Shown here: in pieces, positions 63,400 to 64,000 of the stretch
Layout: every line of letters starts with the position of its first letter
Numbering within the stretch: position 1 is the first letter of the stretch
DNA from: Ficedula albicollis
Taxonomy: Eukaryota; Chordata; Aves; Passeriformes; Muscicapidae
DNA: 64,000 nt
Assembly (NCBI RefSeq): GCF_000247815.1
Contig: NC_021673.1
Span: forward strand, 107,589,432 to 107,653,431
Reading direction: 5' to 3'
The notes under the pieces: generated by a model
What the model was told of the DNA's origin: nothing
Databases searched by the model: none
Seen by the model: the letters and a program-made list of their open reading frames with translations, nothing else
Translations under genes and position numbers: made by a program

Positions 63400-64000
63400 T
63401 ACTTCTCCATCGGCAGATGTGGAATCTCAGGAGACCCTGGCATCATGGCAACTGCCTTTCCCTTGTACTGCTCTGAAGACAGAGACCCTAAAACTGCCAG
63501 GCTCTCTTAAAAATTATTTTGCAAGGACTTGGTTTTCCATGATTTCATAAGCTATCAGGAAAAGGATTATAGCAAGGAATATATGTTTCAGGAAGATAAT
63601 TATTTTGCAGGTATTGATAATATTGTTGTTGCTGTTGAAAGTCTAGCAAATGTTTTCACATTTAATGGATTTGTCAGTGTCTGTATTTTCATGATGGCAG
63701 TAGAGTTTTCACAGCATCTGTATTTTCATGATGGCAGTAGAGTTTTCACCTACCTAACACAGTGATTGCATTGACACTAGGAAGGCAGTGGGGCAGGTGC
63801 TATGTAGGCAGGTAATACGTTTCTTGTCTAATTGTTGGCTAATTCCTTATCTTTGTGACTGCAGTGCTCTGGATGTCCTTCTGCATGGCTTTTCCTCACT
63901 TGTAACAAGCAGATTAAATTCATCATTTCCCAGCATTTGTCAAGATAGTGCAGATTTCCTTATTGTTTTATTAGAAGGTAAAACACAAATTATCTTCACC
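63400..64000. other. Intron 2 segment without gene
   Basis: AT-rich intronic sequence that contains the 37-bp duplication listed separately and nothing else I can support. Confidence 0.55.
63680..63749. repeat. Tandem duplication, 37-bp unit
   Basis: Copies at 63680-63716 and 63717-63749 share tctgtattttcatgatggca followed by gtagagttttcac, with no difference in the shared part. Confidence 0.93.

Overview
This window is almost certainly songbird (passerine) nuclear DNA lying inside one large vertebrate gene, COLEC12 (collectin-12, scavenger receptor CL-P1/SRCL). Three things point to a bird. Several fragments are 3' ends of CR1 LINEs. A solo ERVL-type LTR matches a family common in bird genomes. 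Inserted in that LTR is a SINE with a tRNA-Ile-like head and a CR1-like tail, the architecture of the passerine family TguSINE1. All family names come from recall; no database was searched.

Only one coding segment can be supported. Positions 7517-7567 (+) form a 51-bp, phase 1-1 exon between a good acceptor and a GTAAGT donor. It encodes the first cytoplasmic-tail residues of COLEC12, DDFAEEEEVQSFGYKRF, and includes the YKRF endocytic-type motif. Positions 1-7516 are therefore intron 1 sequence, with exon 1 (ATG AAA G) apparently upstream of the window. Positions 7568-64000 are intron 2 sequence. Exon 3, with the transmembrane segment, was not found.

Layout: intron 1 holds an uninterrupted 891-bp G run (3951-4841), a CR1 fragment (6346-6732) and a 78-unit GATG array (6821-7132). 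Intron 2 holds CR1 fragments at 25488-25735, 36966-37145 and 62997-63399, the LTR/SINE nest (30709-31382), a roughly 105-unit TTTA array (31528-31953) and a 118-unit ATGAG array (39501-40090).

The window also has at least 14 two-copy, head-to-tail tandem duplications with units of about 37 to 581 bp and little divergence between copies. The two longest (562 and 581 bp) are about 99% or more identical. The 581-bp unit carries a 57-bp exon-like segment that is open and phase 1-1 in the COLEC12 frame, so it is duplicated too; this is the most testable oddity here. I found no RNA gene, CRISPR array, intact mobile element or novel multi-gene system. The long ORFs are translations of microsatellites or chance ORFs in intron.
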